In this document: in pieces, positions 45,330-56,790 of the stretch | How the letters are laid out: each line of letters starts with the position of its first letter | Position numbering within the stretch: position 1 is the stretch's first letter | NCBI GenBank assembly: GCA_946894095.1 | Contig: OX335660.1 | Span: 17,613,001 to 17,677,000, forward strand | Direction: 5' to 3' | Origin: Incurvaria masculella | Taxonomy: Eukaryota; Arthropoda; Insecta; Lepidoptera; Incurvariidae | DNA: 64,000 bases | Made by a program: the position numbers and the translations under genes | The notes under the pieces: generated by a model | Database searches by the model: none | The model's input: only the letters and a program-made list of their open reading frames with translations | What the model was told of the DNA's origin: nothing

Positions 45330-45683
45330 GCGACACGAACGTCAATACTTGTGCTTCTCAACACACACACATCGTCCGACAAACGATGGTAACGCCTATA
45401 GCCCAGTCTAGGGCTCTGGTGTCGCCCCGAACCAAAGGTAACATATTATAAAGCAACACCGCCAGAAGCTATGAAACTTCGCCTAACGCGGCTCAAAGGC
45501 TCTTTCCATTCATTTAAAAACGTAGAATATGCTGTTTCGTGCCTAGCAACGTTTTTTAATGAAAAACCGGTGAGGGTTGCTAAATACTGAGAGAGCAAAG
45601 GCACCCAGAAAATCCACTTCGCCTCGCGAAACCACGCTTTGTCCATCGCGACTACCTTTGAAGAATCCCAGGTTTTAGGTTTC
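45330..45683. other. upstream intron, short unassigned ORF
   Basis: A minus-strand frame 45697-45446 of 83 codons has no domain I recognise, and part of it runs into the MITE at 45684. It is probably not a gene. Confidence 0.35.
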
Positions 45684-45835
45684 TGCAGGGGGAGCATAAA
45701 CGCAATGATACGGCTGTATCGAACGATACATGTGTTTTTGTTTCGCTTTCCATGCGAGCGGAAACGAGAAAGATAGACGTTTATCGGACGATATAGCGTG
45801 TATCGTTCATTTGTGCTCCCGCTGCAGGAAAGGCG
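45684..45835. mobile_element. small inverted-repeat element (~150 bp)
   Basis: Ends TGCAGGGGGAGCATAAACGC and the complement of TGCAGCGGGAGCACAAATGA are inverted. Inner GATACGGCTGTATCGAACGATAC and TATAGCGTGTATCGTTC blocks extend the fold. Similar termini occur near 547 and 2935. Confidence 0.75.
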
Positions 45836-46304
45836 ATGCGGCAGAGAAATGAGTTTATGAAACGGTTCGTTCTAATAACAACCACAAGGGGGATGCTCTG
45901 ATTCTCTGCGCAGGGTGCTCCGGATATAGGTAGGATGGGGAGGAATAAGGGATGCAAGTTCAACAGAGCAAAGCCCATAATAGCACCTGTAGAAGAGACT
46001 GAGCGACCCTACAAACCGTCGGTGGCTCAGGGACTTCAGGCTTACTTTTTCATCACACTTATTTAAACTTTTTTGGTAGTAAAAGAAGAATCCGCAAAGA
46101 AACGTTTACATCCACAGTAATGAAATACAAGCTTTGTTACGAGCGCGCCATCTGCAAAGGCGTGGCGCTGCTGCAGCGTCAAGGCGCGCGGTTTGTTCAA
46201 CAGATGGCGCTGCTTACATATTTCCATCGCGACTATGATTCGGTAATGCTGGGGAAATATAATAAATATATTCGGCGGACCTGACTGAACAAATTTCTGG
46301 AAGT

Positions 46305-46620
46305 CAAGGAATTATCGATGGAAATTGTTCTCGGCTGGCTCGCCATGCGGGGGTGCCTAGAATTCGGTGGAGGGAAAGAAGCTCCGCCGATATAAAAGGC
46401 GCCTCAGCCAGCGCTGCCGGCAGTCACTTTTTGAAGCGAAGCGAGCGACAACAAGCGATAGTGAAGTGAACTAGCTCTTAGTAAAACAGTTTAACGAGCC
46501 ACAGTGTTTGCAATTTATTGTCTGAAGTGACGTATTGAAGTGGAATAAAATGGTCTTCCGTTCGTTTACTAGTGATTTGTTTTAAATAAAGGAAAATTAT
46601 TAACTTTTGGTGTTTTCTGC
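46305..46620 (+). mobile_element. solo-LTR-like sequence
   Basis: Contains GAAATTGTTCTCGGCTGGCT, TATA box GATATAAAAGGCGCC (46391), initiator-like GGCAGTCAC ~30 bp on, and AATAAA signals at 46547 and 46586. It is shared in part with 30795-30925. No flanking retroelement ORFs in this orientation, so a solo LTR is likely. Ends not defined. Confidence 0.5.
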
Positions 46621-46644
46621 TCTAATCTACACCTGAACTGATGA

Positions 46645-47525
46645 TCTGACCTGGATATCGCGAAAGCATTTGACCGGGTCTGACACAAGGCACTGCTTTC
46701 CAAGCTGCCCCCCTACGGCCTGACACCCAAGCTGTGTGACTGGATCGCCAACTGCCTGCATGGCAGCAGCAGCAGCATACAAAATTCTTAGTTGACGGTT
46801 GCTAAACCTGTGACTTTCCACTCTTGCTCTCCAGCTCGACCCTGCCCAACCAACAAGCCATGTCTGTGAATGCCGGCGTACCGCAGGGCTCTGTGATGTC
46901 CTCAACCCTTTTTCTGCTGCAAATTAATGATCTGCTCAATTCGGGCGACATTGATTGCTACGCACGGTGCTAACCAGGTAGGTACACAAGTCACCAGCCG
47001 CAAGCCGGGCTGTAAAGTGGAGGGAGATAGGCGGCGCCTCGTTGTTAGACTCTAAGAGACCCGTTCTTAAACGTAGAGTTTAACGCGAGCAAAACACAGG
47101 CGTGCATATTCAGTGCGAAGCGGACTACATTCAGTGCGACTACGACCTTTCAGGGAACGACTCTGCATATTGACGACTACAAAGGGATTCTTGGTGTCGA
47201 CCTGACGCATGACCTTAATTTCGGACGCCATATCGAGAATAAAGCCAAGCTCGCCTTAAAAAAGCGGATAGTCCTTAACCGAGTGCGTCAGTATTTCACT
47301 CCTGACCAAAAACTGCTACTTGAACAAATGCACAGTCGACGTTCGAAAATTAAGAACCCACACATCATCTAGATCTTTTATCAATAGGGTCGGTAAACAA
47401 TTAAATGAACTCCCTTCCGAGTTTTTTCCCCCCTGTCCTTCAAACATGGTGTGAACAAGCAACTGGCCGGCAGGAATGGTGTCCGCAGCCCCCCTGAAAG
47501 TTTGATAACCCATGGGCGTCATCTT
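46645..47525 (+). mobile_element. decayed LINE RT
   Basis: The plus strand reads LDIAKAFDRV, HKALLSKLPPYGLTPKLCDW, MSVNAGVPQGSVMS, LFLLQINDLLNSGDIDCYA (catalytic DD lost), DDYKGILGVDLTHDLNFGRH, KKRIVLNRVRQYFTPDQK and SSRSFINRVGKQLNELPS in shifting frames with stops. It is an old copy. Confidence 0.75.
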
Positions 47526-47527
47526 GC

Positions 47528-48067
47528 ACCTTAAGGTGGCGGCCCAACCCGGTGGGACTAACTCATTAGCGGGCACGGTACTAAACCGTGCTGTTGCGCT
47601 CTGGGACCTTCTCTGTTTCAAAGAAAAAGACAGGCCCGTGATTAGGAAGATGCAACATGTCCACAAAAAAGACAATTTGCACAGTGTATGATTTAGTAAG
47701 ATTTACGAAAATTATAATTACAAAACGACTTACAGCTAAAAGTAAACCACAACCGCTGTATTCAAAAATCTAAGAAAAACCAAATAGATTATACATCTTG
47801 ATTAATTAAGCTATGTCTTTTTAAGATGTTCTTACTTTATCATTGCGTAATCCACCTCCAAAGTTATTGTATAGAACGCGCGAAAAATTCGAAATTTCGG
47901 ACCTTATTACTTAGAAACCAAACACAATTTTACAATGCCAACGGTCATCAGACATCTAGTTCGATCAAAAAAAGCGATTTTGAGAAAAAATTGGGATCTC
48001 TAACAAGAAATATGGGTGCGATCTTCTTTCCCCGTTTGTATGGGGAGTTGAGCGGGATGGCCCACAG
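47528..48067. mobile_element. MITE family A, copy 3
   Basis: CCTTAAGGTGGCGGCCCAAC at the left and GAGCGGGATGGCCCA at the right, with body as at 8412-8961 (TTGCGCTCTGGGACCTTCTC, CATCAGACATCTAGTTCGAT). The right tip is degraded. Confidence 0.85.
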
Positions 48068-48086
48068 GTCCTGGCGTACTCCATAT

Positions 48087-48117
48087 GTTGCGCTTAGCAT
48101 TAAATGCTAAGCGCAAC
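48087..48117. repeat. 15-bp fold-back, 1-nt loop
   Basis: GTTGCGCTTAGCATT (48087-48101), A, then its complement (48103-48117), immediately beside a LINE remnant. Confidence 0.95.
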
Positions 48118-48310
48118 AAGCAGCCGGCCTTATCTGTGATTTGTAAAGATTTAGTTGTGCCGGTCAAAAGAACCTTCGGCAACAGTATAGGATTCCCAGT
48201 TCCTGCGATGCAATGTTGGCCTTGGATTTAATAAAGCGCCGAAAACCTACGTCTTTGGAGATGTTGCAGCCCAGTAGTTCCAGATGCTCCAAAACAGGTA
48301 CAACATTGCC
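48118..48310 (-). mobile_element. LINE RT remnant
   Basis: The minus strand gives LEHLELLGCNISKDVGFRRF then KSKANIASQELGILYCCRRF, matching the layout GVDLTHDLNFGRHIENKAKL…VLNRVRQYF of the RT at 46645-47525, in the opposite orientation. Confidence 0.6.
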
Positions 48311-49380
48311 CTAGAAACTTGCTAGGAGATGAAAAACAACATCCCAAAATTGTCCAGTCTTTCAGCCCATCTACGTAACGTACTATCACGGAGCTCCCGT
48401 GAAGCGGGCAGAAGGGTTAGTTATTTCTTCACCTCCATGGTTAGGAGCGGATGGTTCCGCGTTGAAGGAAACGAGAGTTGAGAGTTACACAATATTTATT
48501 CCTATTTATAATATATATATCCTATATATAATTGGTATGACCGGGTTGGAGGCGAGCGGAATCCTCTGACGCCCCCGCAACCGACGATGCTGGCCAAGGC
48601 GCGAGGCCAAGATGATGGTTTCCTCAGCTAGAGCACCCTCTCTCGGGCCAGCTCTCACAGCAGTCCCGTGCTCCCAGATCCAGCTCTCTCGTAACTCTTC
48701 CACAAAGCTCCCACTCCGCCCGTCCCAAACGCCCTTATGTCAAGGACAACCCGGCAGACCTCCTGTCGGCCATTTCTACCTTTAAAATGTAGGGCGCATC
48801 ACAACCGCCTTAAAAATTTAGGATTTTGCATCAAATATATTTTCTAAAAGAAAATTTTCCAATCGTTCAAACAAAAGTGCCAATCCCCACTTCTTCCTTT
48901 TGTGTTGGGTCTCCTCCAAAAACAGGCGGCCAGTCACTTCAAACGAGGGCGGGTTGCCACCGCATTCCGCATCGTGACAGTGCCCCTCCTCTCACTGAAG
49001 AGGGCAATACCTGCCCGACTGTCGTCCTCGACAGACCGAGGCACCCGAGGCGCTAACCCGGTGCCAACCCGCCGCTCAGCAACGATGAACTGCTACAATT
49101 CCGCCTGCTCCTGGAGGAGTTCCAACCAGCTCATGCCGGACTTGTTACCATTCCTCCAGGATAAAGTCTCTCTCATCCATAAACGCTTTGCACGGAAAAT
49201 ATAACATAAGATTCCAAGATGATATTCAAATGGGAAGATCACAACCCATAAACTATGAGATCATAAGAAATTCATACAATTTGAAACAAAAAAAATAAGG
49301 AGCCAACCTCAAACTGAGCCTCTTACTCATAATGGCTAGTGCCATAGCACTGCATCCGACTTTTCATCAGTAAACTCAAC
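48311..49380. other. unassigned flank
   Basis: No gene recognised. 48480-48800 is GC-rich with many CT tracts and could belong to a retroelement end, but I found no second copy. Confidence 0.3.
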
Positions 49381-49383
49381 TGT

Positions 49384-49743
49384 TTGTGCTGGCGAAAGTC
49401 AAAACTAAAATCAAGGTTACAAACCTGTAAAACCTGCGCGAAATGTATAGACAACTTATTAACTAATATAGAAAAGAAATTAACAAATACAAGCTCAGTC
49501 GTAATAAAAAAAATTGAACCGCATATCGGAGCGGCGATAGTTACTATCTACAAAGCGTATAATACAACGTATGCCCCGATTCTGACTCTCAGTGCCAAGG
49601 GTGACACCATGGCACAGCCTGAACCTGTGGAGCTCCCTCCCGTAGACCTAATGGCTTTGGCGTTTACTCAGTGGATTGTCCATCCGTCCACTGGCGCGCT
49701 AACTCAAGTCGAAGTTCCAGTCTTCTCTGACGTGGAAGGCTAA
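49384..49743 (+). CDS. unclassified 119-aa ORF
   Basis: The frame contains SRLQTCKTCAKCIDNLL, AIVTIYKAYNTTYAPILTL and PPVDLMALAFTQWIVHPSTG then a stop. There is no domain, signal peptide or membrane segment I can name. It lies between retroelement remains and may be part of one, or chance. Confidence 0.25.
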   Translation: MCWRKSKLKSRLQTCKTCAKCIDNLLTNIEKKLTNTSSVVIKKIEPHIGAAIVTIYKAYNTTYAPILTLSAKGDTMAQPEPVELPPVDLMALAFTQWIVHPSTGALTQVEVPVFSDVEG

Positions 49744-49789
49744 GACAAGAAGCACGACTCTTCATACAGTACACAATAATACTTTGCTT

Positions 49790-50560
49790 CAACACATTAC
49801 AAGAACCTCAATCCTCAAATTCCGTCGGCAATAGACTCTCGGTAAGGTTACGAGCAACCTGAATGTACGCCAACAAAATCTAACCGACTTAGGAGAGGAG
49901 AGATCGAATTCAATAATACAAAATAAAATAATATTTACAATCCCAACTCGGGTTGCTCTGTGCACTTCCTCATTCCACACTGTCTTCATACCTTTATTTC
50001 ATCCATCTCATACATACTAACTGAGTCTCCGTTTCGAGATCACAGTCACCTTTCATGTGGCGGAGCGCGCGTTCTTCCGCCGGCGCCGCCCGCAAATAAA
50101 ACAGAAGCGACCAAGTGCCTGCCCGAATAACACAGGGGTGGACACCGGTCAAACCTACCTACCGGTTCCGATACGCATAAAAAGAAACAGACGATACTTA
50201 ACAAACTCAGAAGGTACTTAACGCCATGCGGTCAGCCATGGACAAAGTTGGAACCAAATGATTACCCAAAATTAAACTCCACCTAGGGTCTGACTAGGGT
50301 TCTCCGGCTAGAGCGAGTACATCATCTTCCGCAACCGGATTTCCAAGGGGCGATGGAAACAAATAAAAATTAGGAACGCTTTGGAGACGCCATCTGCATA
50401 ACGTGCACCCATCGGTGCGCAACAGCCTGACGCCTCGCGAACCTCGCTAAGTATATGGCCTTGATTCTTTTCGTAAACGAAAAACAGCTAATTACTTAGA
50501 ACCGTCCGCTGGTGCACTGAAGTACACAGAAAAACTAATAACATCGACCCCTTCCAATCG
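49790..50560 (-). mobile_element. possible 3' LTR region of the gypsy element
   Basis: Past the integrase stop the minus strand has a purine run GGAAGGGG near 50556, then GTTATTAG. Further on are ACTCAGTTAG and an AATAAAGG near 49990. This could be polypurine tract, LTR start, initiator and poly(A) signal. No second LTR was found for comparison. Confidence 0.3.
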
Positions 50561-50784
50561 GTCCATCCAGAGTTGTATTTATGGATGTACGCACCCCCGC
50601 AACTCACTGAACCATTCCATCTGTGGTCCCAACAGTACCATTCCTCCAAGGCTATTTATTCCACACGATCGCGAATAATAAGTAACCTAACCTAAAATAA
50701 GAATGTGAAAACTCAGCCACTTAAAAAAAATAGAATGTGAAAATATATCTAATTTAATCTAACATTAAATTCTTGTCTACTGTT

Positions 50785-51195
50785 CTAGTAGCAAGATCTC
50801 TTAAAATCTTTGACGCTCCAAGAGCCTATGTTCTTGCCCTTATCATCCGCAAGTTCATAGACTGTTGCGCTCTTGTTGCTCAAAATCACGCATTTCTGGT
50901 AACGAGGAGCCAGCTTCGCAGAAAACTGCTTGGACGCGTCGCTTCTAGTGAAGACCTTCTTCCAGACAGTCTGTCCGATCGCAAAGTCCTCTGGGCGTCT
51001 TCTCAGGTCGTACCGCGCCTTGTTGTTGCGGTGCGCCTTGTCCAGGGCCAACCTAACACTGTCGAAGATTGCATGAAGCTCAGCAAGGTTTTCCGCACGG
51101 TTCTCTGCCGGCGTCAACAGCTCGTCGCCGGGTAGCTCATCGCGGGGCTTCTCGAAGTATTTACCATCCGTGACTGTTTCTCTTCCAAATACCAA
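50785..51195 (-). pseudogene. gypsy integrase C-terminal part
   Basis: Contains ELHAIFDSVRLALDKAHRNN, RRRPEDFAIGQTVWKK and a chromatin-binding-like tail to KDFKRSCY. It is in a different frame from the catalytic core (51755-51114), so a frameshift separates them near 51180. Confidence 0.8.
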
Positions 51196-51755
51196 GCATT
51201 TGGAGAAAATCCTGTGTTCTCGTTAATTCCGGTATTGACGGCGAACTGTAACTTGGTGAGAAGCGTATCCCAAGTTCGGTGATCGTCACGAACGAATATA
51301 GCCAGCATGGTGTTCAGGGTTCGGTTGTATCGCTCGACGATGTTGATTTCCGGAGTATACTTTGGCGTATAAAACTGCTGCGGAACACTAAATTTCCGTA
51401 GGAGGTTACGCATGTCCGCCCCAGTGAACTCGGTGCCGTTGTCTGACAATACGGTCTTCGGTATCCCGTGCACCAAGAACACGCCATTTTCCAGTTTGTC
51501 GGCTATCGCTCTAGCTGTAGCCCGACGCAATGGGTAAAAGAGGCAGTACTTACTGAACACGCAGGTGATCACTAGAATGTAAGCATGCCCAGCTCTCGAA
51601 GTAGGAAATGGTTCGTTTATGTCGAGGGCCACGTACTCGAACGGTCTCGTACATTGTTTCGGCGAACCCATCTTTCCTAGGGTAGCATGCTGCGCATGCT
51701 TATAAGCGGACCAAACGTCACATTTCGCTACGTACTGCACGACGTCCTTGTACAT
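51114..51755 (-). pseudogene. gypsy integrase catalytic core
   Basis: The DDE triad is visible as FEYVALDINEPFP, VLSDNGTEFTGA and PEINIVERYNRTLN. The zinc HHCC domain straddles the frame break at about 51750 (CHDEPNSGHFG upstream, VAKCDVWSAYKHA here). It would insert element cDNA in the genome if intact. Confidence 0.88.
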
Positions 51756-53206
51756 GCCAGGCCAATAATAACAAGAAGTAGGCTCCTGTAGGTTTTAAAA
51801 ACTCCAAAGTGTCCGGAATTAGGCTCATCATGGCATGACTGTATGGTGACGGGTCGTTGCAATTTCGGGACCACTTTCTTCCACTCGAAGTCTCGAGCTA
51901 GGTTGAATTTGGTTTGGGTGAATCGATAGAGGGCTCCATTCCGCAACTGGTAATTGGGGACAGAGAGCGGTGTGTTGGTGCATCTTGCAACCATCTTATT
52001 GTACCATTCGTCGCCCATGGCGATGACGGTAACGGCCGATACTACCGGTATGCGACTCAACGCGCCTGGTATCACGTTCTCTGTACCTTTTCTATGCCGA
52101 ATGTCGAAGTCGAACAACGATAAACGTATTCCCCATCGGGCCAGTCGCCCCGTCGCGTTCTCGAGCGACAAAAACCATTTCAGGGACGAATGGTCAGTGT
52201 AAATAGTAAATCGCGGCCCGTACTCCAAGTAGCATCGCCAGTGCTCGACGGCAAAGATGACAGCAAGGGCCTCGCGCTCCGTAGCCGAATAGTTGACCTC
52301 ACACGAGTTAAGGGAGCGACTAGCGTATGCGATCGTTTTCTCAGCGCCCTCTAGCGTACGTTGCACTAACCGAGCACCGACGCCGTAAGCGCTAGCATCG
52401 CTATGCACCTCAAATGGTAATGTCCAGTCCGGGCATGACAGCACCGGAGCACTGGTGAGTGCCAGCTTCAAGTCCGTGAATGCTCGCTCGGCTTCTTCAG
52501 TCCAGCGGAAGGGTGGTGTGCCACGCTTAGTGCTCGTAAGCTTATTCAGAGGAGCCGCACGTGTCGCGAAGTTCTGTATAAACCGGCGGTTCCGCGATGC
52601 GGTTGCCAGAAAGCGGCGCACCTCCTTAGCATCTGCTGGCTGCGGCCACTCGATTATAGCCTTGTTCTTTCCTGGGTCTGGTCTAAGCCCGTGGCGATCC
52701 ACGAGGTAACCTAAATACGTAAGGCTACTGCGAAAGAAGATTGACTTCTTCTTGTTTATGGTGAGGTTAGCCTTTTTGAGTAGCCCGAACACGCGCAGTA
52801 GTAAGTCTAAGTGTTCGTCAAAGGTGGAACTGACTACGATGATATCGTCCAGGTAAACGAACACCTTCCCGTTGAAAACCGACCCAAACAGGCGATCCAT
52901 CAGTAGCTGGAGAGTAGCGGGCGCATTTGTCAGTCCCATGCTCATCCTCCTATAGCAAAATGTACCTCTGCCCGGGACACTAAAAGCCGTCTTTTCTCTA
53001 GATGCTTTGTCCAAGGGTATTTGCCAGAAGGCGGAGCTAAGATCGATCGACGACAAATACTTATCGTCCCGCAGGCTATCCAGAATGTCTGCCACGAAGG
53101 GTACTCGGTACGTGTCCTTCTTGGTCCACGATTGAGCTCTCGGCAGTCCAAGCAAAACCGGAACGACCCGTCCTTCTTCTTCGTGAGCAAAACCGGTGAG
53201 TTCCAT
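51756..53206 (-). pseudogene. gypsy reverse transcriptase and RNase H
   Basis: Ty3/gypsy RT with IDLSSAFWQIPLDKASREKT, the catalytic VFVYLDDIIVVS (about 52860), YLGYLVDRHGL and PPFRWTEEAERAF. RNase H follows with FEVHSDASAYGVG, SATEREALAVIFAVEHWRCY and TDHSSLKWF, then the integrase zinc region. It is out of frame with the protease/RT-fingers ORF to the right. Confidence 0.92.
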
Positions 53207-53883
53207 GGACTTACGGCGGGCTCTACTACCCCCAGCTCCAACAATCGGTCAATCTCTGCATTGACGATCATCTGCTTGTGCGGTGAAAGGCGGTAACAGC
53301 GTTGTTTGACCGCCAACGCATCGCCTGTGTCGATCTTGTGAGTCGCCAACGTAGTCTCTCCCAAGCCGAGTGCCTCCGAAGTAACGGTGTCGTAGCGCGC
53401 TATAACAACCGAGGCCAGTCCTCTTTGGGCCTCCGTCAATCCGTCATAGTCGACCAGCTTGTCCGAATCCAAAAGAGAGCATGTAGCGATGGGTGCTCCC
53501 TCCCAATCAATGAGTGGAACTCCACTCGGGAATAATTTAAAGGCTCTCCAAAAGTCAGTTCCTAAGAGTAGTTCTGTATTCAGGGCCGGTGCGGAATGCA
53601 GGGTAAGCTGCTTCTCAATTCCATTGTAGGTCACCGGTACCCGGAAGTAACCAACCGTTCGGATGCTCTCGTCGTTCGCTACCACAATTCCGGTTGTGAA
53701 GTCTGTATGTAATATATGCCCATGGTCACGTAGGTGTCGCTCGCAAACCCGATTTACGAAAGAATCAGTAGCTCCGGACGTTCCCAGTAAGGGCCACATA
53801 AGGTCGTGTGTCCTGCTGACTTGTCCTGCCAGCAACCATAGCCGCGCTGCGGTATGAATTGAAGAAGGTGCGCAAGTACGCAA
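52942..53883 (-). pseudogene. gypsy protease and RT fingers
   Basis: Protease-like LLGTSGATDSFVNRVCERH…LLLGTDFWR leads into IDTGDALAVKQRCYRLSPHK, IDRLLELGVVEPAVSPWNSP and FRFCLDCRELN, after which the frame slips near 53150. The usual D-S/T-G active-site aspartate is not visible; GTSG stands in its place. Confidence 0.8.
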
Positions 53884-53927
53884 GCCATCCCTCCCAATCT
53901 TCCGTACTCTGAGGCGCCACCTTCTGC

Positions 53928-54142
53928 CTACAGCGCGGAGCTATTCGTTTTTTGCAAGCTTCGCTTGACATGTGGTACACTCCGATAATTTGACTCCGGG
54001 CTGCTGGCATCCGAAGCACTGCAAGTTCCGTGGTGCCGAGCACTCGGAGAATCGGTGCTTGTTGGTTCTGCACCGCGCGCACCATGTCTTCCCCTTCTCG
54101 GGGACAGCATGGGCAGTGCTGACTTTTGGCTTGGCTTGGCCC
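53928..54142 (-). pseudogene. gypsy gag C-terminus with two zinc knuckles
   Basis: Reading from 54142: QGQAKPKVSTAHAVPEKGKT then WCARCRTNKHRFSECSAP and LQCFGCQQPGVKLSECTTC. These Cys/His spacings are like a pair of gag knuckles that bind element RNA. It is the left part of a gag cut by the insertion nest at 54151-60318. Confidence 0.8.
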
Positions 54143-54168
54143 TGGTATTGTATTGTATTGTTTATTCA

Positions 54169-56788
54169 TAGTAGAAACTTGGCTCAACGATTCAGTTTTT
54201 GATTATGAATTTTTAGACGAACGTTATATTGTGTACCGGCGAGATCGTAGGCAATCAAGTATAAATACTAAGGCGGAAGGGGGTGGTGTTCTCATCGCAG
54301 TATTAAAACAGTTAGCCGCAAGCCCAAAATTCTCCTGGGACTGCGAATGTGAACTGATCTGGTTAACGCTAAACCTAAAAGACCAAAATAGTGTTGAAAG
54401 TTGCCTTAACATTTGTGCTGTATATAATCCGCCGCCAACAAAGCTAGAATATGTTGAACTACTATGTAACAACCTGACCGACGTCCGTAATAAGAACAGT
54501 AATATTCCTTCATACTCATTGATATTAGGAGATTTCAACTTTCCTCATATAAAATGGACATATAACGATAAACTAAACTACCTTGAACCACAGGTAACGT
54601 CATGCCATATTGATAATTTGTTTATTGACTCTCTATTTTTTAATGATTTAAGATAGAATGATTAAACATAAAAATAAGAATGAATGTGACCAAGATTTTA
54701 CAAAAAACAAAAAAATCCTCATACAATTTCCATAGAGCAAATTATGCAAATATTTGTAGCGCACTCTCAGATACTGACTGGTCATCCGTTTGGAGGGATT
54801 GCGACTCAGTAGACTTAATGCTTACTAAGTTTAATACTATTATTCGTGAGATTATACATTCAAACGCCCCTAAGTCTCAAGCCGGTAACAATAAATATCC
54901 AATATGGTACTCAAAATCATTAATAAAACAACTAAAGGAAAAATCTAAATATCATTGTAAATATAAGAAATACGGCAACCCAAGGGACAAAATTTCTTTT
55001 AATATTTTAAGAGAACGATGTTCCCATTCGATAAAAATATGTTATGCTAAGTATAAACAAAATACAGAAAGGAATTTATACAGAAACCCTAAAATTTTCT
55101 GGAGTTTTATTAAAAATACTAAACGTAATAGTGGAGGCATACCAAACGAAATGGATCTAGGTCCAGTAATAGCACAAGATGGTACATCCATCTGTAATCT
55201 TTTCGCAGAACATTTTAAGTCTGTCTACAAAAACTCCCTGGTTATTACTGACACAACTCAAGACATCACAAATATCTCGTCTATGAGTTCATGCATACTA
55301 CTCGAAGCTGACGTAAAAAAAGCCCTTAGTAATTTGGACGGCAATAAGGGGGCAGGTCCTGATGAAATCCCGCCGATTTTTCTTAAAAACTGTGCTGATG
55401 TTATCGCAAATCCCTTATGCATACTCTTTAATAAATCTCTCCAAAAGGGAATTTATCCTACGACATGGAAGGAAGCACACGTTCTGCCTATCCCAAAAAA
55501 GGGGGACGCAAGTAACGTGCAAAACTATCGTCCTATATCCATTCTGTCCGCAATGGGGAAAGTGTTTGAGTGTCTGATCAAAAATAAAATTTACACACAT
55601 ATTAAAAGTTATCTAATTTCTCAGCAACATGGATTTCTTCCTAAAAGATCCACAGCTTCTAATATTACTCTCTTCTGCAATGATGTAATGAAAGCTATTG
55701 ATTCAAACGTTGAAGTCCATGCAATTTACACAGATTTCAGTAAGGCATTTGATACAGTCAATCATAAAAATAGTTTATCTAAATTATACTCTTTAGGAAT
55801 TCAAGCGATTGCAGCGTGTTACTGTGAATGGTTACTTTTCTGATTGGTTTTTTGTCCCATCTGGCGTGCCGCAGGGTTCCCATCTTGGGCCTCTTTTTTT
55901 CCTAATTTATGTTAATGATATCGGTAAAAATATTCGTCATAGTAAATTCATAATGTATGCCGATGACCTTAAATTATATCACATTATTAAAACCAATGAC
56001 GACTGCAAGTTACTTCAAGAGGACCTTAATGGAATCAGCGCTTGGTGCTTAAAAAATGATATGTCCCTAAACATACCCAAATGTAGTCATATAAATTTCA
56101 CTCGTAAACGTACCCCTTTAAAATATCAATACACAGTTCAAAACCAAAATTTAATCGAAGTTGATCATGTTCGCGATCTAGGTGTTACTCTAGACAAAGC
56201 TATGAGGTTTCACATTCATATAGATCATATTTCAAAAAAGGCCTCCAAAATGCTGGGCTTCGTTTCTAGGAAGACAAAAATTTTTAAACAACCTAAAACG
56301 TTCATAATTCTTTATAACTCCCTTGTACGGAGCATTTTGGAGTATAGCAGTACAGCTTGGTGTCCGGTGTATCATATTCACGTTAATAGGCTAGAACGGG
56401 TGCAAAAACGGTTTTTATACCAATTAACATACCATCAAAAGCTCTGCCGGACATTATTAACGTACGATGACCGATTAAGTCACTTTAAAATGGAGACACT
56501 TGCTCTGCGTCGATCATGTACGGACATAATATTTTTGAACAAACTACTGAATGGAAGCATCGACTGTCCTGAACTTCTGATACAAATAAATTTAAGTGTG
56601 CCTCGGGTGGGCAGTAGAATTCAAAACCGACTGACTTTTGCTCCCAGACGCTGCCGTACGAATGTTGGCACCCACTCTCCAGTTGTTAGAATGTGCAATG
56701 AATGCAACATTTGGCGAATATTTTTTGATATTTTTGCAGACTCCCCACAAATCATTAAAAAAGCTAGCAGTACCTATTTATAAGTTAA
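54169..56788 (+). mobile_element. jockey-like LINE coding region
   Basis: Endonuclease part 54169-54656 (ETWLNDSVFDYEFLDERY, CAVYNPPPTKLEYVELL, SLILGDFNFPHIKW) is followed by RT in 54680-55843 (NKGAGPDEIPPIFLKNC, VLPIPKKGDASNVQNYRPIS, QQHGFLPKRST, YTDFSKAFDTVNH). The RT continues in 55809-56783 (VPSGVPQGSHLGPLFF, catalytic YADD at about 55962, RSILEYSSTAWCPVY). Small deletions near 54660 and 55830 break the frame. The 5' end is truncated within the endonuclease. Confidence 0.9.
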
Positions 56789-56790
56789 TA

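Noticed and set aside
44119..45392. Long GC-rich ORFs on the plus strand and alternative minus frames
   Set aside because: Shadows of lilli exons 1-4; they lack domains, whereas the chosen frames match AFF proteins and keep splice phase.
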